Counted from the stretch's first letter, positions 16,034-24,654 are shown. The stretch is DNA of 37,297 nucleotides from JBDKVA01 sp039679375 (GCA_039679375.1 JBDKVA010000063.1:1-37297); one strand, 5' to 3'. Notes: generated by a model not told the origin, from the letters alone. Translations and numbers: made by a program.

Positions 16034-16804
16034 TCATTTTCCCCCGCCCGAAGCCTGCCATTCCGTTTTGAGCTTTTCATAAAACGCTTTTGTTTCTTCG
16101 CCTTGGCCGCAATTTATGATGATTGCCGTTCCATCCGCATAGATAAAGATAAAAGGTGATTGGGACCGGTCTATAAACAGCTTCGCCTGCCCCAGGTACT
16201 CCAGCTTGAAATTTCCCTTCAGCATGGATCCCAGAGCAGAACCGTTCGTTCTTAAAAGCACCTCGGGGATGGTATCCTTCATATCCAGACTGCTAACCTT
16301 CCGTAAATCAATTTCCTGACCATACATCCCTGATATGGTCAGCATGCCATTCCCTAAAGTATATCCGGCAGGTTTGCTGCTTTGACTCATCATTACTCCC
16401 ACCATTATTGTAATCAGAACAAGCACCGCTACGATCGAACCAACCATTGCCTTCGATCCTGTTTTCATTTTCCCCTCTGAATTAAAATTATTGCCGTCAA
16501 ATTTTTGTGCATGGACCAAAGTGTAAATGATCACGGGAAATATCAATACAAATATAATACCGGCTATTGCCGTCTGTTTTAGAGCCAGCAGTACGGTAGC
16601 CGCTAAAACAATGCCGGCAATGATAAAGCAAACATTGGCAATGAATTCTCCCAACGCCTTCGTGTCCACATTCTTCTTCTTTTCAGCCGACATGGTATTA
16701 TAACCCGATATCAGCCAGTAAGCTTTTTTATATTTTATCAGAAATCCTGTTACAACGAGCAAGGTTACCGGAATCAGACAAATAACCGACGGTAATGTGC
16801 TCAT
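16034..16804 (-). CDS. DUF3784 membrane protein with PH-like C-terminal domain
   Basis: A 256-aa protein from ATG 16804, which has AGGAGGGG just upstream; the frame extends to a TTG at 16825, but that codon precedes the ribosome site. The first part (about 1-100) has three membrane spans and the DUF3784 signature KKAYWLISGYNTMSAEKKKNVDTKALGEF. A fourth span (about 119-140) leads to an extracellular or cytoplasmic beta-rich region (150-250) with TISGMYGQEIDLRKVSSLD and a terminal helix AFYEKLKTEWQ, the shape of a bacterial PH domain. Function unknown. It has its own promoter just after the cdaR terminator. Confidence 0.75.
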   Translation of the reverse strand: MSTLPSVICLIPVTLLVVTGFLIKYKKAYWLISGYNTMSAEKKKNVDTKALGEFIANVCFIIAGIVLAATVLLALKQTAIAGIIFVLIFPVIIYTLVHAQKFDGNNFNSEGKMKTGSKAMVGSIVAVLVLITIMVGVMMSQSSKPAGYTLGNGMLTISGMYGQEIDLRKVSSLDMKDTIPEVLLRTNGSALGSMLKGNFKLEYLGQAKLFIDRSQSPFIFIYADGTAIIINCGQGEETKAFYEKLKTEWQASGGGK

Positions 16805-16841
16805 ATGACCCCTCCTTTTAAACAATACGGCAGTTCAATAT

Positions 16842-16870
16842 ATTATACTTGTAAATACATTTTTTGTCTT
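16842..16870 (-). promoter_or_regulatory. Promoter for the DUF3784-lipoprotein pair
   Basis: TATAAT (16847-16842) is perfect and AAGACA (16870-16865) matches 4/6, spaced 17 bp on the minus strand. It starts 13 bp after the cdaR terminator T-run and about 40 bp before the start codon. Confidence 0.55.
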
Positions 16871-16883
16871 AAGCTCAGGACGT

Positions 16884-16923
16884 AAAAAAACCGGGAAGAA
16901 TAAACATTCATTCATTATCCCGG
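16884..16923 (-). terminator. Intrinsic terminator of cdaA-cdaR
   Basis: On the minus strand, CCGGGA pairs with TCCCGG, with further AT pairing above (AATGAAT against ATTC). Seven T's follow directly. It is 20 bp past the cdaR stop. Confidence 0.88.
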
Positions 16924-16943
16924 TTCAATTTGATTACAACAAT

Positions 16944-18182
16944 TTATTCCTTCTTCTCTGCAGGCGGAGTTTCAGGTGTTTTTGAAATTTTAACCTCCAC
17001 ATGAGCCTGCTGCATGAGTTTAGCCTGTGAAGGCGAGGTAATAATGAGCGGCAGCCTGTGCACGCCCTCGGCAAGTCCGGCCACATCGACAGAAGGTTTG
17101 AGATTTTCCAGCTTGATCGCGTCGACGTCGGCTTGTCTGCCTTTATACTGGAGCGTCAGTTTTTCTGTCTTGATCTCATATGCTAACGTACCGTCATTCT
17201 TCGCATTCAGAATGGAAATATCCTCATTTAAAACTTCAATGTCGCGAAGTACCAGCTTTTCCACATTAATATTAACGGTAATATCTTTCGGCGTATTGAC
17301 AAGCTTCACGCTCTCCGGCACGATCAAAGGAACGGAATCAGAGAAATTACCGCTTATTTTTTCGATATTTACCGGCTCCGTCTTTATTTCAGCGATGCCC
17401 GCAAGCGTATCGGCAGGTCCCGTAATCAACGCCTTTACGGGATCGATGACCCTGAGCGTCTCAACATAATCGGCGGCAAGCCTTCCTTTTGTTACAAGGA
17501 ATACAGGCACTTCCTTTGCAACCTCAACCTTGACGGTTACAGTAGGAACACTGATAAGATTTTTTATTTCCTTGCCTTCCTTGTTATATACCGTGCATTG
17601 TAACTGCTTCGTCAAATCCCTGTCCATATCCTTTACTTCAATGTTGGCTACTACGGAGCCAATACTGTCGACCAGGGATTCTTCATCTCTGATAGGAAGC
17701 GACTCCGATAACAATGACTTGCTCAAAAGGACATAACCCGGCTTCATGGTAATATTGGATTTCAGTTCTACTGCAAAAGTTGATTCCTTATATCTGGTAA
17801 GCTGTACATCAATGGCTTCAGGACTGTACGATACGATACTTACATCCTTTTTATTGCATACTGGCTTACTGAAGATAAGCTTTTTACTCTCTGCCGATTT
17901 AACCTGCGAATAATCCAGCGAAATGTTAAAATCGTTGGCAGTTACCTTTTCAAGCGCCTCGTGCCGTCCTCTGACAGTAATGTCAATGCTGCTTATTATT
18001 GTGCTTTTGAATTTATATCCATTCTCATCCAGATAGCTTCCATTTTTAAATTCGATCGGAACATTGTAAATTGTTTTATTTTCAAGCGGATTGGTAACAT
18101 TAAAGACATAAATCCAGAAAATAATCGCAACACAGATAGCCAATATTTTTGTTTTCCAATCTTTTTTAAGAGAATTAATCAC
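16944..18182 (-). CDS. cdaR: YbbR-domain protein CdaR, regulator of CdaA
   Basis: A 412-aa membrane-anchored protein: one N-terminal span (LAICVAIIFWIYVFNVTNP, about 14-32), then an extracytoplasmic chain of four YbbR-like beta domains. The repeat endings can be recognised in segments such as ITVRGRHEALEKV, VTVKVEVAKE and VNINVEKLV, and the last repeat ends HVEVKISK. In other Firmicutes CdaR binds CdaA and modulates its diadenylate cyclase activity. The start codon overlaps the cdaA stop by four bases (ATGA type), so the two are translationally coupled. Confidence 0.92.
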   Translation of the reverse strand: MINSLKKDWKTKILAICVAIIFWIYVFNVTNPLENKTIYNVPIEFKNGSYLDENGYKFKSTIISSIDITVRGRHEALEKVTANDFNISLDYSQVKSAESKKLIFSKPVCNKKDVSIVSYSPEAIDVQLTRYKESTFAVELKSNITMKPGYVLLSKSLLSESLPIRDEESLVDSIGSVVANIEVKDMDRDLTKQLQCTVYNKEGKEIKNLISVPTVTVKVEVAKEVPVFLVTKGRLAADYVETLRVIDPVKALITGPADTLAGIAEIKTEPVNIEKISGNFSDSVPLIVPESVKLVNTPKDITVNINVEKLVLRDIEVLNEDISILNAKNDGTLAYEIKTEKLTLQYKGRQADVDAIKLENLKPSVDVAGLAEGVHRLPLIITSPSQAKLMQQAHVEVKISKTPETPPAEKKE

Positions 18183-19060
18183 TTGGCTTTAACCCTCCAT
18201 ATACCGATTTTTTTACTGTTGGCCGGATTGTCCAGCAGGTTCTTGTTTAAAGCTTTCCTGAGTGTATCCGAAGTCAGGTTTCTGGTCAGGCCGCCGTTTA
18301 ATGCAAATGATATTTTTCCGGATTCCTCCGATACGACGACTGCAATGGAATCCGACACCTCTGTAATGCCAAGTGCAGCCCTGTGCCTTGTGCCAAGCTC
18401 CTTGCTCAGGTTCGGATTATCCGTAAGGGGCAAAAAGCAGGCCGCCGCTTTGATTCTATTCCCGCGTATGATGACAGCGCCATCATGCAACGGAGTATCC
18501 GGAACAAATATATTGCAGATCAGTTCGCTTGAAACGTTGGAATCAAGCTGCGTCCCTGTATTGATGATCTCACCGATCTTCGTATCTCTTTCGATCACGA
18601 TCAGCGCACCTGTATACTTACCCGACAGCTCCGTACATGCTTTAACAATTTCCTCGATCAGGGCTGTTATTTGTATCTGCGAATTGGCTTCATCAAAACC
18701 AAAGATGTCTTTAAAGCGACTCCTTCCGATCTTTTCAAGCGCCCTTCTCAGTTCCGGCTGGAAAAGGATAATGGCGCCAAGAGCCAGGACTGATAAGGTA
18801 CTTTGAAGCATAAAATTAATCGTTTTGAGTCCGAGGATTTTACTGAGTTCCGTTGCAAGCAGGATGAGCAGGATACCTTTTATAAGCTGCCAGGCACGGG
18901 TTTCCTTGACAAGAACAATAAGCTTGTACACTACCCACGCGACAACACTGATGTCAATGATAGACCTTATTATATTTAACGGGTCGTAAAAGCCCATATA
19001 ACCGGCAAAGTTATCAAACATATCCTTCAGATTGATGTTGTCGAAAAAATTAAAATTCAA
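18179..19060 (-). CDS. cdaA: Diadenylate cyclase CdaA (c-di-AMP synthase)
   Basis: Makes c-di-AMP from two ATP. It is 293 aa: three N-terminal membrane spans (about 28-100) followed by a DisA_N/DAC catalytic domain. The active-site DGA motif (LHDGAVIIRGNRI, 193-195) and RHR motif (GTRHRAALG, 225-227) are both intact. c-di-AMP controls potassium and osmolyte uptake and cell-wall homeostasis in Firmicutes. The gene heads the cdaA-cdaR unit, and glmM lies further downstream; GlmM is known to bind and inhibit CdaA in several species. Confidence 0.97.
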   Translation of the reverse strand: MNFNFFDNINLKDMFDNFAGYMGFYDPLNIIRSIIDISVVAWVVYKLIVLVKETRAWQLIKGILLILLATELSKILGLKTINFMLQSTLSVLALGAIILFQPELRRALEKIGRSRFKDIFGFDEANSQIQITALIEEIVKACTELSGKYTGALIVIERDTKIGEIINTGTQLDSNVSSELICNIFVPDTPLHDGAVIIRGNRIKAAACFLPLTDNPNLSKELGTRHRAALGITEVSDSIAVVVSEESGKISFALNGGLTRNLTSDTLRKALNKNLLDNPANSKKIGIWRVKAK

Positions 19061-19165
19061 TATACCTCACACCCCTGCACCTTCAGTGATCGCGCCTGCT
19101 CGGGTTACAATTAATTCCACTACTGCAAATGCTTATAATGGAACCAAGTATATTACTCAATAAGA

Positions 19166-19193
19166 ATTATACCTTCTTTTTATTACTTTGTAA
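19166..19193 (-). promoter_or_regulatory. Candidate cdaA promoter
   Basis: TATAAT (19171-19166) is perfect; TTACAA (19193-19188) at 16 bp is a weak -35. It leaves a leader of about 100 nt before the cdaA start. I saw no riboswitch fold in it. Confidence 0.42.
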
Positions 19194-19240
19194 GCAGTTT
19201 TTTAACATTTTATAAAAAATTAATATTTGAAATTTGGAAA

Positions 19241-20098
19241 CTATATATTTCCAAGATAAACATATTTAAGATATGCCTGTGCACTTTTTTGAGCTTTTTC
19301 CAGCGTATCAGCCGGTGTAGGTGGAATATCGGTCATTTGGTAATTCGGGAAAAATCTAGACAGGTGCAGCACAATGTCAGGATCAATGGAAGAAATCCAT
19401 TTGGCAAGCTTTCCGATTTCATCGGGAGAATCATTCAAGCCCGGAATGACCAGAGTCGTAATTTCTACATGGCAGCTTCCTGCAGAGCGTTCCACTGTCC
19501 TCATGACAGCTTCGAGCGACCCCTTGCAGTATTTTTTATAGAAATCTTCCGTAAATGCCTTTACATCGATATTCATTGCATCGATATAGGGCAGCAACTG
19601 CTCCAGAGGTTCTTTGCCTATGAAGCCGTTCGTCACAAGCACATTTGCAAGGCCTTTTTCCTTGACCAGCTTCGCGGATTCCAGTACATATTCGTACCAT
19701 ATGGATGGTTCATTGTACGTATATGCAATGCCTATATTGCCCTTGGCAGCATATTCCACCGCGAGGTCAGCCAGTTCTGCAGGCTCAAGCTTCATCGTAC
19801 GGGCGTCACGGTGCGCTATGGTCCAATTCTGGCAGAAGCTGCATTTGAAGTTGCATCCGAAGGTTCCCACTGAAAGTATGAGTTTGCCGGGGTGGAAATG
19901 GTATAACGGTTTCTTTTCAACAGGGTCAAGGGCAATAGAAGCAACATTGGCATAATTCAGCGAGTACAGCTGGCCGTCTACATTTTTTCTGGCACGGCAT
20001 GCTCCGGTATTTCCAGGCTGCAGAGTACAACCATGCGGGCAAAGAAAGCACCGGACACTTCCGTTATCTAATTTTTTATAAAACATAGCCTGCATCAT
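19241..20098 (-). CDS. AmmeMemoRadiSam system radical SAM enzyme
   Basis: A 285-aa radical SAM protein. The [4Fe-4S] motif is GTFGCNFKCSFCQNW (Cys82, Cys86, Cys89). An additional N-terminal Cys set, CFLCPHGC and GACRARKN, is typical of this subfamily (PflA-like). Later motifs include YTYNEPSIWYEYV, VTNGFIGKEPL and HLSRFFPNYQM, all family features. Its partner, the MEMO1-AMMECR1 fusion, is 106 bp upstream on the same strand; the three domains co-occur widely but the reaction is not known. ATG 20098 follows AGGTAG. The earlier TTG at 20116 lies inside the intergenic palindrome and is unlikely. Confidence 0.93.
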   Translation of the reverse strand: MMQAMFYKKLDNGSVRCFLCPHGCTLQPGNTGACRARKNVDGQLYSLNYANVASIALDPVEKKPLYHFHPGKLILSVGTFGCNFKCSFCQNWTIAHRDARTMKLEPAELADLAVEYAAKGNIGIAYTYNEPSIWYEYVLESAKLVKEKGLANVLVTNGFIGKEPLEQLLPYIDAMNIDVKAFTEDFYKKYCKGSLEAVMRTVERSAGSCHVEITTLVIPGLNDSPDEIGKLAKWISSIDPDIVLHLSRFFPNYQMTDIPPTPADTLEKAQKSAQAYLKYVYLGNI

Positions 20099-20111
20099 AA
20101 ATCTACCTGTG

Positions 20112-20200
20112 CACAAAATACTAACCGCCCGTATCGGTTTTGCCTGTCGCCGGTGACTGCCGCCAACGGCACGGCAAAAACGGGCGGTAGGTATTTTGTG
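20112..20200. repeat. 89-bp imperfect palindrome filling the MEMO-AMMECR1/radical SAM gap
   Basis: CACAAAATAC, ACCGCCCGT and GTTTTGCC on the left are answered by GGCAAAAAC, GGGCGGT and GTATTTTGTG on the right. A GC-rich core with a further GCCG/CGGC stem forms the tip. It begins three bases after the upstream stop and ends 13 bases before the downstream start. No U tract is present, so it may regulate or process the mRNA between the two genes rather than end it. Confidence 0.72.
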
Positions 20201-20203
20201 TCA

Positions 20204-21613
20204 TTATCTGTGCCGTATCACTTCAAAGCGCTCCATTGTATAATTCTCCGTCGGTTTTATTCCGGCTTTCTGAAGCGCAATCGAAACTTGCTTATCCGGC
20301 ATATCCACTCCTTCAAGATCAGGCAACAGCAAGCCGGAACGCCTGCCTGACCGGACAATTACGCCATACCGTTTTACATCCAGCTCATCAATTGAGCGGA
20401 TCAACTCCGGTTCACCCAGCACATCCACCGAATAGACCAGGCTATCCAGTTCCTGTTCCTCCACGGTGTTGAACCTTGGATCCTCCGTCCCTGCACTGAT
20501 TGCATTATGTATGATTTCCTCGGCTATATTCCTTCTGACAGGTGAAATCGTTCCGATACAGCCTCTGAGCTGCCCGGATTTCTTGATCGATACGAAAACA
20601 CCGGCCCGGTTTTTTGCCATTTCGGCAGGAAGCACATCCGGCACATTAATAATAGTACCGTCTGCCACATACATCTCCAGTGATTTTCTGGCAAGGGCTA
20701 TATAGGGGTCTTCAGCGCTCCTGATTTCATTAAGCTTATCCATTTCCGTCCTATCCAGCCTATCAAGCAGGCTTTCACCCTCCGTCCTTTTTACCGGTTT
20801 GAATTCTGCTACGGTATAGCCTACACCATAAGGCCCCTCATAGGAGTAAACCTGAGATTTGATCTCATATCCGTCAAGGGCCCCGAACATCATAATGAAG
20901 GAACGATAACCGCATTCTCCCGCATTTTCCAGAAAGCTTTCATCAAATTGCAGCAGTCTCTCCGGATCCGGAATTTTAAGGTTCTCAACCAGCTGTCTGT
21001 CGTATTCGGGACCGTTCGCGTCAAAACCATAAGGTCCATCTTCGGACAGTTTATGTGAAAGATCCCCGCTGGCAACAAAAACAACTGTATCGTCACTTTG
21101 CTCTACCGCCTGCGTAATGGAGCTGCCGAATCTGTAAAGCTCCTTGAATGGCAGTCCTGCGATGGAAATATGCACCAGCTTGAAGTTATTGCATTCTTTT
21201 GATATGAAGTAAAGAGGTATTATGGCGCCGTGGTCCAGTTCCTCGGATATTCTGTATTTCGACATGAGCGCATTGTCAAGCCCGCCACAGGGTATGCCTT
21301 CCGTATTTGCAATACTCATGATCATGCCTGCCAGATGAAGATTGTTCTCGAACTGCTGCTTGACGTCCGGGGCGCCAAACTTTCTGAGATTGCCGCTCAG
21401 TACGCGTTTAATGTTGATATGGATAAAATCCTGAAATACCGGTCCGTGCGGTGTTGTAAGAATAATTGTCGAAGGTTTCAGCCTGCCTATTTCCCTTGCA
21501 GCTTTGGAAAGAGCAGCCAGCGTAGCGCCGGCACTCTTCTCCACACCCTTTCCAACTTCAGGTATCAATACCGGCGGGTGTGGGAAGATGAAAGATCCTG
21601 TTATCGAGCCCAT
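20204..21613 (-). CDS. AmmeMemoRadiSam proteins B and A fused (MEMO1 family plus AMMECR1)
   Basis: A 469-aa two-domain protein. Residues 1-270 are a MEMO1/LigB-like domain with TTPHGPVFQDF (His56), LDHGAIIPLYF (His128), ASGDLSHKL (about 182-189) and GECGYRSF. Residues 290-469 are an AMMECR1 domain with the signature LRGCIGTISP (349-354), NAISAGTEDPRF, and the VRSGRRSGLLLPDLEGVDM loop. The B and A genes are separate in many bacteria; fusion is one known arrangement. MEMO is related to metal-dependent dioxygenases, but catalysis is not shown. The radical SAM partner follows directly. Confidence 0.93.
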   Translation of the reverse strand: MGSITGSFIFPHPPVLIPEVGKGVEKSAGATLAALSKAAREIGRLKPSTIILTTPHGPVFQDFIHINIKRVLSGNLRKFGAPDVKQQFENNLHLAGMIMSIANTEGIPCGGLDNALMSKYRISEELDHGAIIPLYFISKECNNFKLVHISIAGLPFKELYRFGSSITQAVEQSDDTVVFVASGDLSHKLSEDGPYGFDANGPEYDRQLVENLKIPDPERLLQFDESFLENAGECGYRSFIMMFGALDGYEIKSQVYSYEGPYGVGYTVAEFKPVKRTEGESLLDRLDRTEMDKLNEIRSAEDPYIALARKSLEMYVADGTIINVPDVLPAEMAKNRAGVFVSIKKSGQLRGCIGTISPVRRNIAEEIIHNAISAGTEDPRFNTVEEQELDSLVYSVDVLGEPELIRSIDELDVKRYGVIVRSGRRSGLLLPDLEGVDMPDKQVSIALQKAGIKPTENYTMERFEVIRHR

Positions 21614-21748
21614 AACCCACAGCCTTTCTGCGGTTTTCTCAACCGCTCTCTACTTTTTCCGCTCATTAACACTGGTACTTTTGCCAACACCTTTCCTTCG
21701 TTTCTTTTATTAACATGCCTATTTACATGCAGTTTCCAAAATAGTGCA

Positions 21749-21850
21749 TTAATTGCCGAAAATGATGGAATAGCCCAGAAATCCGAAGGATGTTGCTAAA
21801 ATCATTATCACAGTTATTAAAGCTATCCATTTGACCAATTTTCTATTCAT
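21749..21850 (-). CDS. 33-aa single-pass membrane peptide
   Basis: A very short ORF beginning MNRKLVKWIAL, with a hydrophobic span from about residue 8 to 31 and a positive N-terminus (N-in). The ATG overlaps the stop region of the HAD gene (ATGAATAG), so the two are translationally coupled. A GGTGAGG ribosome site sits seven bases upstream inside the HAD coding sequence. It resembles the small uncharacterised membrane proteins annotated in Firmicutes, but I cannot name the family. Confidence 0.6.
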   Translation of the reverse strand: MNRKLVKWIALITVIMILATSFGFLGYSIIFGN

Positions 21851-22721
21851 GTATGGCCTCACCTGCTTTTATTTTATCATGAATTGTGTCATTTATAACA
21901 GAAATTTTATACAGCTTCCCTTCCTTGATCCAGTCGATCACTTCCGATACTGCATTGCGGTCATGATGGGCACAGCAAAGATCAGCGGCAGCCTTCAGCG
22001 AGCTATGTGCATTTCCTACAGCGATGCCGATGTTCGCCTCTTCTATCAGCTCCACATCGTTCAGGTTGTCGCCCATCGCGATGACACATTCCCCGGATAG
22101 CCCCAGTTTATTTGTGAGCACTCTGAGAGCGTTCCCCTTTGAAACACCCTTGTTCAGCACTTCCAGAAATTGAGGCTCGGAATATACATGCCGGAACGGT
22201 TCGCTGAAGCCATTCAGATATTGCTCCACATCACGGAGTTTTTCCGGATCCCAGGCTAACAGTATTTTTATCCACGGTTGGGGTATTTCATCGAGTTCAG
22301 CAAAAATCGGTTTGAATTTTTCTCTCAGCATATGAGCATTGGTATAATCATTCGGCCTGACGACATAAATCCTATCGCCATGGCAAACCTGCACGCCTAT
22401 GTCCGGGAAATGTGCGATCATCTGCCGTATCGGACGGATAATGCTTGCCGGCAGGTTATCTTCCCAACAAATCCTATCTGATTGAAAATCGTATATCACC
22501 GCACCATTATATAATATGGCGGGAACATTTACAGGCAACTCCGGCAAATACGGCTTCACTGCCTCTACCGGCCTTCCTGTCGCCAATGTAAAAAGTCCTC
22601 CGCCTTCAACATACCTGAAAATCGCAGCCTTATTTTCACTACTGATTTTACCACTGCTGTCCAGCAGCGTGCCATCCATATCACAAATCAAAAGCCTGCC
22701 TTTATAGGGAGACCGCCTCAC
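21843..22721 (-). CDS. Cof-type HAD-IIB sugar-phosphate phosphatase
   Basis: A 292-aa HAD-superfamily hydrolase of the Cof/YidA type. Motif I is LLICDMDGTLLDSS (Asp14, Asp16), motif II lies around LFTLATGRPVEAV, motif III lies near GVSKGNALRVLTNKLGL (a Lys), and motif IV is AMGDNLNDVELIEEA. The large IIB cap (about 85-185) lies between motifs II and III. Such enzymes dephosphorylate sugar phosphates or flavin precursors; the substrate cannot be told from sequence. The start is GTG 22721. The ribosome site is weak, so a slightly different start is possible. Confidence 0.88.
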   Translation of the reverse strand: MRRSPYKGRLLICDMDGTLLDSSGKISSENKAAIFRYVEGGGLFTLATGRPVEAVKPYLPELPVNVPAILYNGAVIYDFQSDRICWEDNLPASIIRPIRQMIAHFPDIGVQVCHGDRIYVVRPNDYTNAHMLREKFKPIFAELDEIPQPWIKILLAWDPEKLRDVEQYLNGFSEPFRHVYSEPQFLEVLNKGVSKGNALRVLTNKLGLSGECVIAMGDNLNDVELIEEANIGIAVGNAHSSLKAAADLCCAHHDRNAVSEVIDWIKEGKLYKISVINDTIHDKIKAGEAIHE

Positions 22722-22739
22722 CTGCTACACGCCCTTTCG

Positions 22740-22907
22740 CCAGGAGTCCGCACGGAAACTAATGTATGCATATTTTCAGGCCATTTTTTTGTCCAAAACT
22801 TTCAAAAAAACGGCGAATATCCGGATATTTAACGCTTTTTTTGAAAGAATTTGGGCGGAAACAATGGACGGAAAGATGCGTGCAGGAGTTTCCGTGCAGA
22901 CTCCTGG
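22740..22907. repeat. 168-bp near-symmetric palindrome (MITE-like or long hairpin)
   Basis: The ends are inverted copies: 21 bases from 22740 and the last 21 bases ending at 22907 differ at one position. Complementarity continues inward, for example TTTCAAAAAAA against TTTTTTTGAAA, to the central AATATCCGGATATT (22816-22829), with only one or two length changes. Transcribed, it would form a very long hairpin. It sits upstream of the HAD gene. No protein is credible in it. The rest of 22908-23326 holds only a 7-bp hairpin (ATCACCC/GGGTGAT, 23022-23039) and a doubtful 69-aa ORF. Confidence 0.8.
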
Positions 22908-23326
22908 ATACACTGCCAATTCCAAAACTGTTGTACTGATACGATACTAACATAACGAACCGTACATCGCAAGAAGTCCGACGGCTTTTTTCCTGCCGGA
23001 AAGATGTAAATAATCTGCTTTATCACCCTATCGGGTGATTACCGCGAGAGAAGAAAATTATTATGATATACATGGAGTTTATAAAGAACCCGCATCCTAT
23101 GAAGTGATGCAGCATCGGGAGCCGCAGGCCGTCGCTACCATACATGTAATCGCACTATCCATTTGGGCGGCTTTCATTATCTATTTTAAAGTAATTACGT
23201 ATCAAAAGGAAATCTGCTATAATTACTGTAATATTTGGAGATAAAGAACTATCTTTTAGTTTAATTACCACCGCGGCAGCGGTTTAGTGCTATTTATATT
23301 ATCAGAGGACTAATGTAAATAATGAT

Positions 23327-24598
23327 ATGGATGTAAATACTTTTAAAAGAGAATGTATAACTGCATTAATCAAATATATTGAAAACAACCTGTCTCTTGA
23401 TTTAGATACAGAACTGTTATCAAGACTCGGCTTTGTTTCGCATACACAGCTATATCGCGACTTTTACAGTGTTACTGGTCATCCGATTAAGGAATATATC
23501 CGTAAACGGCGGTTGTCCAATGCTTTGGCTCTTATAAAAACGTCAGAGTTATCACTTTCTGACATAGCCTATGAATATGGTTATTCATCGCAGCAGACGC
23601 TTTGCCGTGTTGTAAAAAATGCTGTCCATATGACACCGATAGAATATAAAAACAGTGATGTATACTACTTTTTCCCGTCGTTTAACGGCAATACTAAAAA
23701 TCAAATCACTGTGTCCACCGAAATGATTCCGCAAACACTATGTTTGAAATTTTATCAACATGGCCTTAAGGGAATTGAAAACAATGCGGTAGGTTATTTA
23801 CTTTCTCTTGGGTCAGATTTCAAAGGCCGAATATTCGGTAGAAACGGCAAACAAAAGGGTACGAGCTTTTGTTATGAATTATTCATATCTGATTTTGATA
23901 ATATAATACAAATTTTAAAATTAAGCAGGTTTGAAATAATACATCAAAAACCAGCCTATGCTGCTGTTTTTGCGTCAACTACAGTCCGAAATATTGATGA
24001 AAAAATTAATTCGGCATGGGATTATCTTTACAAAAGCTGGCTGTCTCTCAGTATGTTTGAATCTACAGGTGAGCAATACTTTGAAGAATATATCTTAAAC
24101 GATTGTAAGCCTGTGAAACTCCGGTTGTACTTGCCTATTCAAAAACGGAACGATTACAATAAAATCACGCTTGAAAAAATCCAACCAATGCGGTTTCTCG
24201 TGTCAAAAGCCAAAGGATTGAATGCCGAGCAAATCACCTCACAATCTGTAGTTGATTATCTTTCAAAGAATTATGCGCACATTATAAAAACATCAAAAGA
24301 ATTCTATATTCAGGAAGGTATAAATACCTTTACATGCGGGATTAGAGTAAATATTGAAATACCTGTTCCGGAAGAAAAAAATATACAAAATCTTTGTCCC
24401 GACGAGAGCCTATATGCTGTACTTCACAGCAATGTTATGGGTGACTATTGTCATTATCGTGATATGTTGATTTCCTGGTTGCATGACAATGGTATGACCG
24501 CTGACGAAAATTCTGTTTTTGCGGTTTACGATGCGAAAGAGAGCTTTGATAACCCGAAAATCAGGATATATTGTCCCATAGAAATTGGTACAAAATGA
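23327..24598 (+). CDS. AraC-family regulator with GyrI-like effector-binding domains
   Basis: A 423-aa regulator with reversed order compared with many AraC proteins: the DNA-binding domain is first (about 1-110, with LLSRLGFVSHTQLYRDFYSVTG and LSDIAYEYGYSSQQTLCRVVK). Two regions with the GyrI-like fold pattern follow (about 120-265 and 270-423, the second ending in FAVYDAKESFDNPKIRIYCPIE). GyrI-like domains bind small, often cationic or hydrophobic molecules, as in BmrR and Rob. The next two plus-strand genes encode stand-alone GyrI-like proteins and probably form one unit. A TATAAT lies at about 23216, but its -35 is poor. The ribosome site before ATG 23327 is weak. Confidence 0.82.
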   Translation: MDVNTFKRECITALIKYIENNLSLDLDTELLSRLGFVSHTQLYRDFYSVTGHPIKEYIRKRRLSNALALIKTSELSLSDIAYEYGYSSQQTLCRVVKNAVHMTPIEYKNSDVYYFFPSFNGNTKNQITVSTEMIPQTLCLKFYQHGLKGIENNAVGYLLSLGSDFKGRIFGRNGKQKGTSFCYELFISDFDNIIQILKLSRFEIIHQKPAYAAVFASTTVRNIDEKINSAWDYLYKSWLSLSMFESTGEQYFEEYILNDCKPVKLRLYLPIQKRNDYNKITLEKIQPMRFLVSKAKGLNAEQITSQSVVDYLSKNYAHIIKTSKEFYIQEGINTFTCGIRVNIEIPVPEEKNIQNLCPDESLYAVLHSNVMGDYCHYRDMLISWLHDNGMTADENSVFAVYDAKESFDNPKIRIYCPIEIGTK

Positions 24599-24654
24599 TA
24601 ATACATGATTGTTTTTATATGGTAGAGTAAAGATGCAAAATCATAGAGGAGCGA

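Noticed and set aside
17961..18806. A 281-aa plus-strand frame antisense to cdaR and cdaA
   Set aside because: Shadow frame of two well-supported genes, with low-complexity Ser/Leu-rich translation.
22759..22953. Overlapping short frames on both strands around the 168-bp palindrome
   Set aside because: Open frames on both strands are expected from the palindrome itself; no start signal or motif.
23035..23244. A plus-strand 69-aa frame in the gap before the AraC-GyrI gene
   Set aside because: It starts at a GTG inside a hairpin with no ribosome site, has mixed composition and no recognised motif. It may be a remnant of something, but it is not supported as a gene.
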